Positions 1 through 9,511 of a DNA stretch of 63,843 bases are shown here, piece by piece. The notes below the pieces were generated by a model. The model did not search any database, was not told where the DNA came from, and saw only the letters and a list, made by a program, of their open reading frames with translations. Source of the DNA: Nostoc sp. RI_552 (GTDB lineage: Bacteria > Cyanobacteriota > Cyanobacteriia > Cyanobacteriales > Nostocaceae). Made by a program: the position numbers and the translations under genes. The stretch spans positions 1-63,843 of the forward strand of contig WGNO01000034.1 in NCBI GenBank assembly GCA_016124525.1, given 5' to 3'. Within the stretch, counting starts at the first letter, position 1. Each line of letters opens with the position of its first letter.

Positions 1-79
1 CAACGGTCTGAGGATGTCTTTGACAATCTTGGGAAATGAATTTATAATCATTATCAATTATTCTATTTTAATACTTCGC

Positions 80-1041
80 CCAGAATTTACCATATTTTGG
101 GCTATTTTTATCACCTCTTTCTTAACATTCAACACTTGTGTGTTTTTGATTACAACATGGAAACCAATGATAGGGAATTAAAAAAACAGACAGAAGTATT
201 AGGCAAGTACGATCAAACTGAATATAAAAGTGAGTGGATAACCGCTACTGCTAAAGATGGCACAAAAATTCCTATCTCTATTGTTTACAAAAAGGCAATT
301 AAAAAAGATGGCAAAAATCCCTTATTACTCACAGGATACGGTGCTTATGGTTGTTCTTACCAAGCATCATTTTCGTCAACAAGATTAACGCTATTAAACC
401 GGGGAATAGTATTCGCCATTGCTCATGTTCGTGGCGGCGAAGAAATGGGGCGAAAGTGGTATGAAGAAGGAAAATTATTACACAAAAAAAATACCTTTGC
501 CGATTTTATCACCTGTGCAGAGTATTTAATTGCTGAAAATTGGACAGCAAAAGATCGCCTAGTGATTACTGGTGCAAGTGCAGGGGGTTTGTTAGTGGGT
601 GCAGTTATGAATATGCGTCCTGATTTATTCAAAGCCGTAGTAGCCAATGTCCCCTTTGTCGATGTAGTGACAACAATTCTCGATACCTCCCTACCCCTAT
701 CGGCCATGGAATGGGAAGAATGGGGTAATCCCAATGACAAAGTTTATTATGACTACATGAAATCTTACTCACCCTACGATAACGTCGAAATCAAGAATTA
801 CCCAGATTTATTAATTACCGCCGGTTTAAATGATTCTCGCGTCAAGTACTGGGAACCAGCAAAATGGACAGCCAAACTCCGGGAACTGAAAACAGATAAT
901 AATATTCTACTGCTAAAAACCAATATGGGTGCGGGACATAGCGGTGCATCTGGACGTTATGAAAGCTTGCGAGAACTAGCTTTTGAAGACGCTTTTATTC
1001 TCGACAGGTTAGGTTTGGGAAATAGTTCCTCCCCAATTTGA
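80..1041 (+). pseudogene. Oligopeptidase B (S9A prolyl oligopeptidase family), catalytic-domain fragment with damaged upstream part
   Basis: Residues encoded from about 148 onward form the C-terminal alpha/beta-hydrolase domain of protease II/oligopeptidase B, a serine peptidase cleaving short peptides after basic residues. The catalytic Ser sits in GASAGG, the Asp in LNDSRV and the His in GAGHSG, so the triad is intact. The longest open frame begins at a TTG at 97, but family-like residues before 148 switch frame: PEFT and TSFLTFNTCVF lie in frame 2, while ILGYFY and DYNMETND lie in frame 1. Frame 1 has a stop at 37-39. The full enzyme has about 680 residues with an N-terminal beta-propeller, which is absent or outside the window. 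Probably a pseudogene; sequencing error in T-rich runs is the alternative. Confidence 0.75.
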
Positions 1042-1062
1042 CACTCTCTGGGCTAAAGCCAC

Positions 1063-1092
1063 GGAGATTCTACATTCGACGTGTGAATCTCC
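1063..1092. repeat. Inverted repeat between convergent genes
   Basis: GGAGATTC (1063-1070) and GAATCTCC (1085-1092) can form an 8-bp stem. The preceding GGGCTAAAGCCAC resembles the GTGGCTTTAGCCC found at the end of the TnpB remnant near 22740, so this may be an insertion-element end rather than a terminator. No T-run follows it on either strand. Confidence 0.4.
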
Positions 1093-1113
1093 TTACTAAA
1101 AGTGAGGAGAGCG

Positions 1114-2424
1114 TCAAATCCACTCACTCATTGCTAGTATTTGTTTGATAATCAAAACTGATGCAATTACCATCATGATGATCAACCCCACCTTACCACC
1201 AGGGACAATACGTTGATTAATATTGTTTAACTGTTGTTCTTGACGTTGCTTCCAAGTCATTAAGGCCGGAATTATCCCGCCTAAAACTGAAATACTTAAT
1301 GTTCCCGCAAAATCTAGAGCGCTAAAGAAAATACTGGGATTAATTGTCCCCAAACTCATGGGAGGTAACAAAATCAGTGAATAAAGCGGTAGCCTAATGG
1401 AAGGTTTAGCCTGTGCGAGGGGGAAGATATCTTGAAAGAAATCTAGCAACCCATACACAAAACCAATAAATGAAGTAGCGATGGCAAACTCAGAGAAAAT
1501 AGACAACAACACTGCCAACCATTCCCCAGCACCACCAGCCCGCAATATTTCCACAGGGTCAAATTTACCTGTACTTTGTACAGTACCCAAACTCACACTT
1601 CCCAAAATTACGGTATTCCACGCCAAGAACATAATTAAAGGAATGAAAGAACCAACAATAATAGACTGGCGAATTTTGGGAATATCTCCTTCCAACTGAG
1701 TAACAACCACTGGGACAACATTGTGGAAAAACAACGCCACCAACATCACTGAGACAGCACCCCCTAAAGCCGTCCAGTTCTGAGTCAACAGTTGCATACT
1801 CTTAACTTGTCCTCCTCCCAGAAACAATAGTCCGAGGAATGAAGTAATCACAATTGCTACAAAAGCGTTGTTGAGTTTTTCAATTAATTTTTCTCGTCCC
1901 ACATACATCAAACCACCAAATAACAAGGTGAAAGTTATAGTCCCCACCCAAGCTGGAGGAATATTTTGTATTCCCCACACATGAGAAACCCCAGAGACTA
2001 AAATTTTTCCCCCTTCAGTCATATAAGCCACCAGCAAAGCATAGTGTAAAAACAGATATGCAGCGCCGACAATTCGCGCACCCACAAAGCCCAAAGTTTT
2101 CTCAACCATTGCTAACAGACCGATACTCAAACGCCCTTCTAGACGCATAGCATTGACACAAACCTCTGCCAGCAACAGACCAGAAACGACAGTGTACAGC
2201 CACACAGTAATTAACAACACTGTGGATGGCAAAACCCCAGATGGTAGAGTTACCGCAGGTAGTGCCAGAATACCAGCACCAACTGTAGTACCTGCAATCA
2301 GCGCCGTGTTTCCTAACACACTACCCGGTTGATGACTTAACTTCTGTTCATTGAATTCGACGCGAGAAAATAATCGAGTAACTTTTTCTTGATGGGAGTG
2401 GAAAGGAGTTTTTGTTGGGGTCAT
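1114..2424 (-). CDS. Aromatic amino acid permease (HAAAP/Trp-Tyr permease family)
   Basis: This 436-residue polytopic inner-membrane protein is a likely proton-coupled importer of tryptophan or tyrosine. After a short hydrophilic N-terminus, the first membrane segment carries the family signature around residues 38-60 (TALIAGTTVGAGILALPAV). About 11 hydrophobic segments follow, ending in SVLIIKQILAMSEWI. Length fits the family (about 400-440). The start ATG at 2424 is the first in frame. The gene stands alone, convergent with the oligopeptidase fragment. The family assignment is firm; the exact substrate cannot be read from sequence. Confidence 0.85.
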   Translation of the reverse strand: MTPTKTPFHSHQEKVTRLFSRVEFNEQKLSHQPGSVLGNTALIAGTTVGAGILALPAVTLPSGVLPSTVLLITVWLYTVVSGLLLAEVCVNAMRLEGRLSIGLLAMVEKTLGFVGARIVGAAYLFLHYALLVAYMTEGGKILVSGVSHVWGIQNIPPAWVGTITFTLLFGGLMYVGREKLIEKLNNAFVAIVITSFLGLLFLGGGQVKSMQLLTQNWTALGGAVSVMLVALFFHNVVPVVVTQLEGDIPKIRQSIIVGSFIPLIMFLAWNTVILGSVSLGTVQSTGKFDPVEILRAGGAGEWLAVLLSIFSEFAIATSFIGFVYGLLDFFQDIFPLAQAKPSIRLPLYSLILLPPMSLGTINPSIFFSALDFAGTLSISVLGGIIPALMTWKQRQEQQLNNINQRIVPGGKVGLIIMMVIASVLIIKQILAMSEWI

Positions 2425-2517
2425 ATCGAGATCAAAGTCAGAATTAAATGTAGGCTATTAATTTATGTGACTTATTTTAGCAAAAACCCCAACTTGCCGA
2501 TTTTACATTCAAATAGA

Positions 2518-3717
2518 CTAGACAAATCGCTTAGTAAACTCATAGATTAAATCAACCCTACCCTTCCGCAACATAGCAGGATCTAACCTTTCAGTAGTAT
2601 TGCAAGTCATCAAAACAACTAATTTCTGATTGAGTTGAATCCCACCATCATCAATTACACTCTGGTACAAAGTGCCATCTAACAAACTCAGAATATGTTC
2701 TGTTTTATTATTATATTGAGCTACTTCACAAGCCCGATTTTGTGCTAAATTATCAGCCTCGTTAACAATAATGCAAATACGCTCTAAATAATTGGGTGGG
2801 ACAAAATTGGCAATGGCATCGTGGTCTAAAATAAAAATCACATACCCTAAAGGTACAATAATTTCCTTTGCCACTGCCTGAGTCCATACCGTTTTACCTG
2901 TACCGGGTTCACCATGTACCACAACTGCTAATTGGTTTTGAGTCAGAACTGCCTGTTGTACTGTATCTGTAAAATTTTGAATATCTACTGGAAAAGTACG
3001 AATAGAATATTGACTGTGAACCTTACCAACACGACTTTGATATCCACTCAGCATCACGGCTAAGTCATAGGTTGCCTTATTGATAAGCGGTGAGATATTC
3101 GTTGACATTAAAGTGTAGTAACGTTTTCCGCGCTCGTAGGATTCAATTTGCAGCCAAGTATCGTACTTTGACCAATAAGCATACACTGTATTAATAACTT
3201 CTATGCGCTCCCAATTCACAAATTTTTTTACAGGGAAATAAAAGTCTCTTTCTAAATAACACTGAGTAATAATGTCAGGACAATCTAATAGTTCTAAAAC
3301 TCGTAAGACAATAATTTCTTGCAGGCGATTGAGAACGTAATCAATAGGAATGCTGCTACGACTTACAAATTGAACGATGGGCGTCTCTGTACTCAAAATA
3401 TCTTTGTAGCGATGATCCGGTGATTTGGGTTCAGGGGTGATATAGTTCCAAAATTTTTCTACTTCATATTGTGTACTATCCGATACAACATTCAGCAAAT
3501 TTGCCCACCAAGCATAATTATTGCGTCCCAATATTTCAGCAAAATTGCTGACTAAATTCAAGGTTTTTTGAGTTAATTCCCGTGTATCGTTATATAATAA
3601 TTTACCTAAAAATTCCCAGTCTAACTCTCTATGAAATGGTCGCCAGCCGCTGGTAAGTAAACTTTGACGGTTATTATTAGGAGTGCTTTCGTTGCTTCTA
3701 AAATAATCAAATTCCAT
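2518..3717 (-). CDS. AAA+ ATPase with unrecognised N-terminal domain
   Basis: A protein of about 399 residues. The C-terminal third is an AAA+ core: Walker A GEPGTGKT near residue 270, a Walker B-like stretch IVNEAD in which the usual Asp before the catalytic Glu is Asn, a sensor-1 TCNTTERLDPAML, and an RKGRVD arginine-finger region as in BCS1/FtsH-type AAA proteins. The first ~220 residues are rich in Trp and Tyr and match no domain I know. I chose the ATG at 3717; a TTG at 3735 adds six residues. It is monocistronic, so no partner is indicated. Its function is unknown; a remodelling or chaperone role is only a family-level guess. Confidence 0.7.
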   Translation of the reverse strand: MEFDYFRSNESTPNNNRQSLLTSGWRPFHRELDWEFLGKLLYNDTRELTQKTLNLVSNFAEILGRNNYAWWANLLNVVSDSTQYEVEKFWNYITPEPKSPDHRYKDILSTETPIVQFVSRSSIPIDYVLNRLQEIIVLRVLELLDCPDIITQCYLERDFYFPVKKFVNWERIEVINTVYAYWSKYDTWLQIESYERGKRYYTLMSTNISPLINKATYDLAVMLSGYQSRVGKVHSQYSIRTFPVDIQNFTDTVQQAVLTQNQLAVVVHGEPGTGKTVWTQAVAKEIIVPLGYVIFILDHDAIANFVPPNYLERICIIVNEADNLAQNRACEVAQYNNKTEHILSLLDGTLYQSVIDDGGIQLNQKLVVLMTCNTTERLDPAMLRKGRVDLIYEFTKRFV

Positions 3718-4564
3718 ATTTCTGAAATGATCCAAAGCGATAGTCGAGTTATTTTTTCATTGTCTTAGGACATTTTAAACTTCAGATTCTTGACTGCATT
3801 AACGTTTTATATACTACATTTGTAATACAAAAAAGTCAAGTACATAAAAATTTAACAAAAAAATCAGTTAAATTTTTTCCTGCTGAGTTTGACTTGATCC
3901 ATTTTTTTGGCAACTGGGCACCTGTGGAGAGATGCTGAAAATTCTCTCCACCTCAGATCAAACCTGGAGGGATAGTAGTTTTATTTGTTGAACTGATTGA
4001 CCATTTGTCATTACACGAAAAGTATGGGGTAACAAGCTAGAATCCTTGGTAGATAAAGAAATATCCTTCTTAAATTGGGGATAAAGTCCGAGATTACCTA
4101 AAACCGAATATCATTATTTTATGGACAATTTCCAGGGAATTCTGGTGTTAGATTCAAACTCAAGTACAAAGGAGGACAGTGGTTAAGATGAGTTAAAGTT
4201 CAAACAAAAGCTTAGTAACGGTCAGGAATTGAAAATCGTCTCAAACTCTAGTAACGCTACTGTAACCTTAACTCTACGGAAATAAGTAGCACTAGATATA
4301 CTACAGTGAATTACAATTGTTATATCCAGTTATTATAAATTCGGCGAAAAATATTCTGTAATTTTGCGTATAATCGAGAAGTAGTTGCTCATCCTATAGT
4401 TTGAACCTTTCTTTTGCCCATGTTTTTTACCTAAGTAGGAATGGTCAACTAGGCAAAGGCAGAACTTGAGCCAATCCTGCTCAGATCCATTCCATCCTCC
4501 CAGGATGTCTCTGTTATTATCTCAAAGAATACGATAAATCCTAATTCAATCTTCTGGAGAAGAG
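3718..4564. other. Intergenic region without a recognised gene
   Basis: About 850 bases between divergent genes, AT-rich. It holds one clear hairpin, GTGGAGAGA (3924-3932) with TCTCTCCAC (3943-3951), not followed by a T-run. No reading frame with family character was seen. Promoters for both flanking genes must lie here, but I could not place them. Confidence 0.5.
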
Positions 4565-5020
4565 ATGTATCTGGCACATTCATTCATAAGTGATGAAAGG
4601 AAGCAAAACCCTCACCAGCCATTAATCTTGGTAGTGGAAGATCATGATGACAGTCTACTTCTAATTGGTTATGCACTTGAGTCACTTGGCTGTAGATTCA
4701 TTTGTCAATCCGACAGCTACACTACCTTACCGGTGGCAAAAGAGCATCAGCCGGACCTGATCATGTTAGACATTTTATTACCAGGTCTTAGCGGAACTGA
4801 TGTTGTGCATTATTTAAAACAAGAACCGCTAACTTGCGGGATTCCAGTGATTGCAGTTACGGCTTTAGCCACTAGGGAGGATCGAGAACGCCTCCTCTCG
4901 GCTGGCTTTGACGATTACATCAGTAAACCTTACATGATTGAGGATCTAGAGGCCATAATTTCCCGCTTGCTAGACAACAAGCTCAACTCTCCCTCGACTA
5001 TTAAAAGTGCTGACTACTAA
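4565..5020 (+). CDS. Single-domain CheY-like response regulator
   Basis: A 151-residue protein made of one receiver domain and no output domain. The acidic pocket is in LVVEDHDD (about residues 23-30), the phosphoacceptor Asp in LIMLDILLPG (about residue 70), the Thr in AVTAL and the Lys in ISKPY. Such proteins carry phosphate between kinases or bind targets directly. The start ATG has GGAGAAG just upstream. The next two genes, convergent with it, are soluble kinases with their own receivers, so it is a natural candidate phosphorelay partner (inference). Domain assignment is firm. Confidence 0.9.
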   Translation: MYLAHSFISDERKQNPHQPLILVVEDHDDSLLLIGYALESLGCRFICQSDSYTTLPVAKEHQPDLIMLDILLPGLSGTDVVHYLKQEPLTCGIPVIAVTALATREDRERLLSAGFDDYISKPYMIEDLEAIISRLLDNKLNSPSTIKSADY

Positions 5021-5077
5021 GTAAGAAGACGAAAATTAACTCAATCATCGATGATTATGCTGAGTATAGCCCAATGA

Positions 5078-6214
5078 TTAATGACTACTATATTTTGGTA
5101 AGGTGACTGTGAATACACTACCTCGCCCAAGTTCGGAGTTAAGTGCAATTTTACCACCGTGGGCTTCTACAATTCGACTCGATAGGTGCAGACCTAAACC
5201 ACTACCAGAGCGTTTGTTTCTACCGGGACGAAATCTTTCAAAAACAGTGGCTTGATCTTCGGGCGCAATTCCATAACCAGTGTCTGTAACCTCGATAATT
5301 ACGCAATCTTTACCTTGAGAATTACCTGATTTTTCCCAAATAGAAACTTCTATCCCTCCTGTGTCTGTAAACTTGATGGCGTTGCCAATTAAGTTGTTAA
5401 ATACACGTCGCAATTCCAGGGAATCCCCCATTACTACACCAGCCCCTTCTTTTTGTAAATCTAACTGACTCGTATCTATTTTGAGAGCCAAGTTTTTCTC
5501 AGTAGCAAGAGGAGTGAGTTCGCTACTAACTTCTTCAACAATTTCTGGTAAATTACATTCCTCATCGTTTAAGGTCTTTTTACCTGCCTCGAAGCGATAG
5601 ACTTCTAATAAGGTGTTCACCATCTGCATTAAATTCTGATTACTGCGTATCATCACGGCGATCGCTTGTTTCATTTCTGGGGAAATTTTACAGAATGTTT
5701 CCTCTTGAAACAAACCCAGCATTCGGTCAGCAGCTACTAGCGGAGTACGCAAATCATGAGTTAAACGCGAAACAAAATCTTCGCGCTGACGGGCCATTTT
5801 TTTTTGTTCGTCTAAACTATGTTTGAGACGCAGCAGCGAACGCACTCTGGCCAACAGTTCATCTGTATCAAATGGTTTACGAATAAAATCATCTGCACCA
5901 GCGTCCAACCCTTCCACCACACTGGATTCATGAAAGGCAGTGATGAGCAAAATGGGAATATAGTTAACATTTAGGTTGGGATTGTTGCGAATTCGCCGAG
6001 TGACTTCATAACCATCAATTCCTGGCATCATCACATCTAGCAAAATTAGGTCTGGTGGAGATTGTTCAATTTGCTGCAAGGCTGTCATACCATCTGCAAT
6101 TAAATCAATCTCATATCCCTCACTTTCTAAAATTGTCTGAACCAAAATGAGATTATCTTTAGTATCATCAACGGCGAGAATACGATCAATTTTCAGCTTT
6201 TCCACAACAGACAT
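5078..6214 (-). CDS. Response regulator / soluble histidine kinase (receiver-HisKA-HATPase)
   Basis: A 378-residue protein with an N-terminal receiver (phosphoacceptor in LILLDVMMPG, about residue 58; Lys in IRKPF), then a HisKA dimerisation domain with the H-box SRLTHDLRTPL near residue 153, then HATPase_c (N-box NLIGNAIKFT, G-boxes DTGYGI and GSGLGL). There are no membrane segments, so it acts in the cytoplasm. The receiver-first order means a phosphorylated receiver may control the kinase. It starts 27 bases after the stop of the upstream kinase on the same strand, so the two are probably one operon. Its signal is unknown. Confidence 0.88.
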   Translation of the reverse strand: MSVVEKLKIDRILAVDDTKDNLILVQTILESEGYEIDLIADGMTALQQIEQSPPDLILLDVMMPGIDGYEVTRRIRNNPNLNVNYIPILLITAFHESSVVEGLDAGADDFIRKPFDTDELLARVRSLLRLKHSLDEQKKMARQREDFVSRLTHDLRTPLVAADRMLGLFQEETFCKISPEMKQAIAVMIRSNQNLMQMVNTLLEVYRFEAGKKTLNDEECNLPEIVEEVSSELTPLATEKNLALKIDTSQLDLQKEGAGVVMGDSLELRRVFNNLIGNAIKFTDTGGIEVSIWEKSGNSQGKDCVIIEVTDTGYGIAPEDQATVFERFRPGRNKRSGSGLGLHLSSRIVEAHGGKIALNSELGRGSVFTVTLPKYSSH

Positions 6215-6241
6215 GGTTTATCAACGGTTTATGACAATAAT

Positions 6242-7576
6242 TTATAGTTTGACATTGGGAAAACCCATGGATGCTTTGCTAGATTTCGGTGGAGATGGAT
6301 TAGGGTTTTGCACAGAGCAAAAAATCTCGTGACCATGCAAATTTAAAGCTGCAAGGTTGGCCACTGTAGTTGGTGACGATAGTTGCCTTGGTATTTCAAT
6401 TCTAAATATAGAACCAACCCCCAGTTGACTTTCCAAAGTAATTTTGCCCCCCATCATTTGCACCAAGGAATCTATGATTGCTAAACCTAGTCCTGTACCG
6501 GGATATTTGCGCGTAATACTTTGATCCACTTGGCGAAAAGGTTCAAAAATATGTTGAAAATCTCTGGGAGCTATACCAATCCCTGTATCCCGAACCGTGA
6601 TTGCCAACTGGTTTTGAGGCAGTTCTTTAACTTCAATCCAAATACAACCAGAATCTGTGAATTTAATGGCATTCGATAATAAATTTATTAAAATCTGCCG
6701 CACACGCGTTGAGTCATTAAATATTAGGGCATGTTCCATATCAATATCGACTCGCAAAGACAATTTTTTTGCTTCAGCCAGAGAACGCATTTCCCCAAGG
6801 ACGATATTGATAGTTTTTGTTAAATCGAATAATTCCGGCTTTAACTCTAGTCGTCCTCCTTCCAACTTAGAAAAGTCAAGAACTTCATTTAACAACATCA
6901 GCAACTGTTTGCCATTGTTCAATATTCGCTCTACCATGTCTGTTTGCTGATTGGTCAGCTTACCGAACTTTGGGCGCAATAATATTTGGGAAAACCCAAT
7001 AATGGCATTCATCGGAGTCCGCAGCTCATGAGACATAGTAGCCAGAAACTGTGATTTCAAGCGTGATGCTTCCAATAGCTTGAAGTTTTGCAACTGAATT
7101 TGTTGTCTTTGTTTTTCTAATTCTTGATTCTTACACACCAGCTGTTCATTAGTTTCTCTGAGTTGCTGGTTTACCAATGCTGTCTCCATTTCAGCGCGGT
7201 GTATCCGAATGGCATGGCGTAAAACTCGGGCTAAAGTTTCTGAACATACCTTAGACTTAGAAAGATAGTCTGTAGCACCAGCTTTCATCAACTCGACAGC
7301 GATTTCTTCATCTCTCTGGGCGGTTAGGACTACTAAGGGAACTTTGATTTCCGAAGAACGTAGTCTTTCTATCAGTGCCAAAGCGTCCTGACCTGGCAAA
7401 CGATAATCGAGGAAAACACAATCATAAGTAGTATCTCTCAAAGCAGCTAATGCATGACGTCCATCAGTAAGCTCACTCAGTTCCATGCAAATACCTGCTT
7501 GAGTCAAAGCCTGACGCACTGCCATGCGTTCTACTTCATCATCGTCTACAACCAAAATTCTCAGCGTTTCTTTCAT
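6242..7576 (-). CDS. Response regulator / soluble histidine kinase with coiled-coil linker
   Basis: A 444-residue protein. An N-terminal receiver (VVDDDEVER, phosphoacceptor in CVFLDYRLPG near residue 57) is followed by a Gln/Leu-rich coiled coil (about 130-175), HisKA with H-box ATMSHELRTPM near residue 185, and HATPase_c (NLLSNAIKFT, DTGIGI, GTGLGL). The tail after about residue 410 is Pro/Ser-rich. Soluble; no sensory domain other than the receiver. It is the first gene of a two-gene unit with the kinase ending at 5078. Domain calls are firm; signal and target are unknown. Confidence 0.88.
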   Translation of the reverse strand: MKETLRILVVDDDEVERMAVRQALTQAGICMELSELTDGRHALAALRDTTYDCVFLDYRLPGQDALALIERLRSSEIKVPLVVLTAQRDEEIAVELMKAGATDYLSKSKVCSETLARVLRHAIRIHRAEMETALVNQQLRETNEQLVCKNQELEKQRQQIQLQNFKLLEASRLKSQFLATMSHELRTPMNAIIGFSQILLRPKFGKLTNQQTDMVERILNNGKQLLMLLNEVLDFSKLEGGRLELKPELFDLTKTINIVLGEMRSLAEAKKLSLRVDIDMEHALIFNDSTRVRQILINLLSNAIKFTDSGCIWIEVKELPQNQLAITVRDTGIGIAPRDFQHIFEPFRQVDQSITRKYPGTGLGLAIIDSLVQMMGGKITLESQLGVGSIFRIEIPRQLSSPTTVANLAALNLHGHEIFCSVQNPNPSPPKSSKASMGFPNVKL

Positions 7577-7867
7577 TGGTTTTTATTTTCGCTGTCAAAT
7601 ACAGGTTGATGTATGGTATCTCTATTTTCAAGCTATCCCACTAAATAATTTGGATTTCAGATATGGTTTTGATTTTGATCAGGTTTTGCCGTCTACTTTA
7701 TGGCGTTTAATTTTTATACTCAAATTCTCAAAAATCACAATAGTACCCACCTGGGATGTGATTGACTAAGAAATTTTGTATGCTACCCAATGTTTATTCA
7801 CTAATGCCATACTTTCTCCAAAATTAGTGCAGGTCACAGGCTTAAAAATATATATAGCCAGTAACTT

Positions 7868-7915
7868 TTAATTTTTCAGCTAATTTTTCAGTTAATTTTT
7901 CAGTTAATTTTTCAG
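7868..7915. repeat. Tandem repeat, four units of 12 nt (TTAATTTTTCAG)
   Basis: Four head-to-tail copies of TTAATTTTTCAG; the second copy begins with C instead of T. The length is 48 bases with no spacers, so this is not a CRISPR array. It lies roughly 290 bases upstream of the divergent receiver-kinase start at 7576 and about 790 upstream of the NarL regulator. Confidence 0.9.
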
Positions 7916-7946
7916 CCTCCACTCTGTCTTAATCCTAGTTTGATTC

Positions 7947-8039
7947 GTGACCACAACTACCGAAGTTGCTGTGAATGTACTATCGCTAGCTACTCAAGTA
8001 GAGGAAATCGACATAAAGTCAGATAAAATACTTGGTTAA
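7947..8039 (+). CDS. Possible small protein or gene remnant (30 aa)
   Basis: A GTG-started frame of 30 residues (VTTTTEVAVNVLSLATQVEE and on, ending IDIKSDKILG). It is more polar and protein-like than the surrounding AT-rich DNA. No strong ribosome binding site is visible and no family is recognised. It could be the start of a decayed gene or chance. Confidence 0.2.
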   Translation: MTTTTEVAVNVLSLATQVEEIDIKSDKILG

Positions 8040-8706
8040 CCCTCAAAACGATTGTAAATTAGTGGGCTAACGCGCGTCCTCAGTCATTAGTGAGAGTTAC
8101 GTACCAAAATCTTGTGCCGTAAGCTTGAGGAGCTTTACTCACCCCGTTACTGAGGGCAAGTCAAGCCAAAAGCACTGTTCATGGAAGTCATGTAATCCAA
8201 AATAGTCATGTTTTCTTCTCTTTGCACAGTTTTTCCACGAGGTCTAGCACCATGTCTGTATTTTCTTGGCCATCGCCAATTTACACAGTGAGAAAACTTA
8301 CAAAAATTTGATTCTGAGACAACTGGGAAGTAGCATGACCATCATCTGCTGTGATACAGCACACTTGTACTATACTCTTTAGTACACAATGTTGAAATTC
8401 TTTTGATTTATTCATTTATTTCAATGTTTATTAAAGCTTTACAATAGTATGAAACGACTTTCTACTCCTGGAGATATCACACAAATTATAACTGGTCTTA
8501 ATATTCCATGTTTGTTGGGAAAATGACGATATATCTTTAGCTAGATTTTGAATACAATTTAGAGTGAAAAATCGGCATATTTACTACTTCTATCGAGGGA
8601 TGCCGAATCGTGAAAATATCATCTACCTTTGGTTTGGGAAAATCAGATAAACTATTTAAAAAAGGTCATATTCTACAAAATGCAATTATCAAGAGCGAGT
8701 ATAGCA

Positions 8707-9429
8707 ATGAGTGAAATAAGCATTATTTTAATTGAAGATCATGACTTGACTAGAATGGGATTAAGAGCCGCATTACAATCTCACAGCGCTCTCAGAGTAA
8801 TTGGTGAAGCACCAAATGCCACTCAAGGACTAAAACTTTTGGAAACGGCTAAACCAGACGTGGCGGTGATAGATATTGGCTTGCCAGATATGGATGGCAT
8901 TGAACTCACCCGCAAATTTAGACGCTACCAGGCAGAAACCGGCCAAACCGCCACAAAAATTCTCATTTTGACCATGGATAACACAGAAGATGCCGTACTG
9001 GCAGCTTTTGCCGCAGGTGCAGATTCTTATTACATGAAAGAGACAAGCATTAACAAATTAACCGAGGCAATACAAGCAACTTATGGCGGTAACTCTTGGA
9101 TTGATCCAGCCATCGCCAATGTGGTACTAAGAAAAATGCGTCAAAGTATTCCCGGGGAAACTCAACCTAGCGATAAACAGAAAACAGTCAAAATTGAGGC
9201 ATTGGCCACGGAATACGAACAAGTTTTAGAAACCTATCCTCTAACTCAACGCGAATTGGAAATTTTAGAGTTAATTGTTGCTGGATGCAGCAATGGACAA
9301 ATTGCTGAAAAACTATACATCACAGTGGGTACAGTAAAAACTCATGTTCGCAACATCTTAAACAAACTCTGTGCTGATGATCGCACCCAAGCGGCAGTAC
9401 GCGCTTTGCGTTCCGGTTTAGTTGGTTAA
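8707..9429 (+). CDS. NarL/LuxR-type response regulator
   Basis: About 240 residues. An N-terminal receiver (LIEDHDLTRMG, phosphoacceptor in VAVIDIGLPD, Thr in ILTMD, Lys in MKETS replacing the usual KP) is followed by a C-terminal LuxR helix-turn-helix (LTQRELEILELIVAGCSNGQ and on through VGTVKTHVRNIL). It is a phosphorylation-controlled DNA-binding regulator. I prefer the ATG at 8707 because MSEISIILIEDHD begins at a normal receiver N-terminus; ATG 8680 and TTG 8629 are upstream options, and an AAAGG at about 8660 could serve 8680. It closes the two-component cluster; targets are unknown. Confidence 0.85.
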   Translation: MSEISIILIEDHDLTRMGLRAALQSHSALRVIGEAPNATQGLKLLETAKPDVAVIDIGLPDMDGIELTRKFRRYQAETGQTATKILILTMDNTEDAVLAAFAAGADSYYMKETSINKLTEAIQATYGGNSWIDPAIANVVLRKMRQSIPGETQPSDKQKTVKIEALATEYEQVLETYPLTQRELEILELIVAGCSNGQIAEKLYITVGTVKTHVRNILNKLCADDRTQAAVRALRSGLVG

Positions 9430-9511
9430 CACTCGCGACCTTGCCCAGACTTGCCAGCAAATCTGGGTAGATGGCCATTCCTCCACAAGGGATCAAAATT
9501 TAAAGTCTCAA

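Larger units (their letters stand above)
7577..8706. other. Long intergenic region between two-component genes
   Basis: About 1.1 kb separating divergent signalling genes. It contains the 12-nt tandem repeat at 7868-7915 and a possible tiny frame at 7947-8039. The remainder is AT-rich with scattered stops and shows no recognisable gene, tRNA or insertion element. Its length suggests a regulatory region, an unrecognised RNA or gene decay; the sequence does not decide between these. Confidence 0.5.

Noticed and set aside
2518..3717. Part of an anti-phage defence system
   Set aside because: One AAA+ protein alone, with no effector, nuclease or protease neighbour, is not enough for such a claim.
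7868..7915. Possible CRISPR array
   Set aside because: The units are only 12 nt and directly abut, with no spacers and no cas genes in the window.
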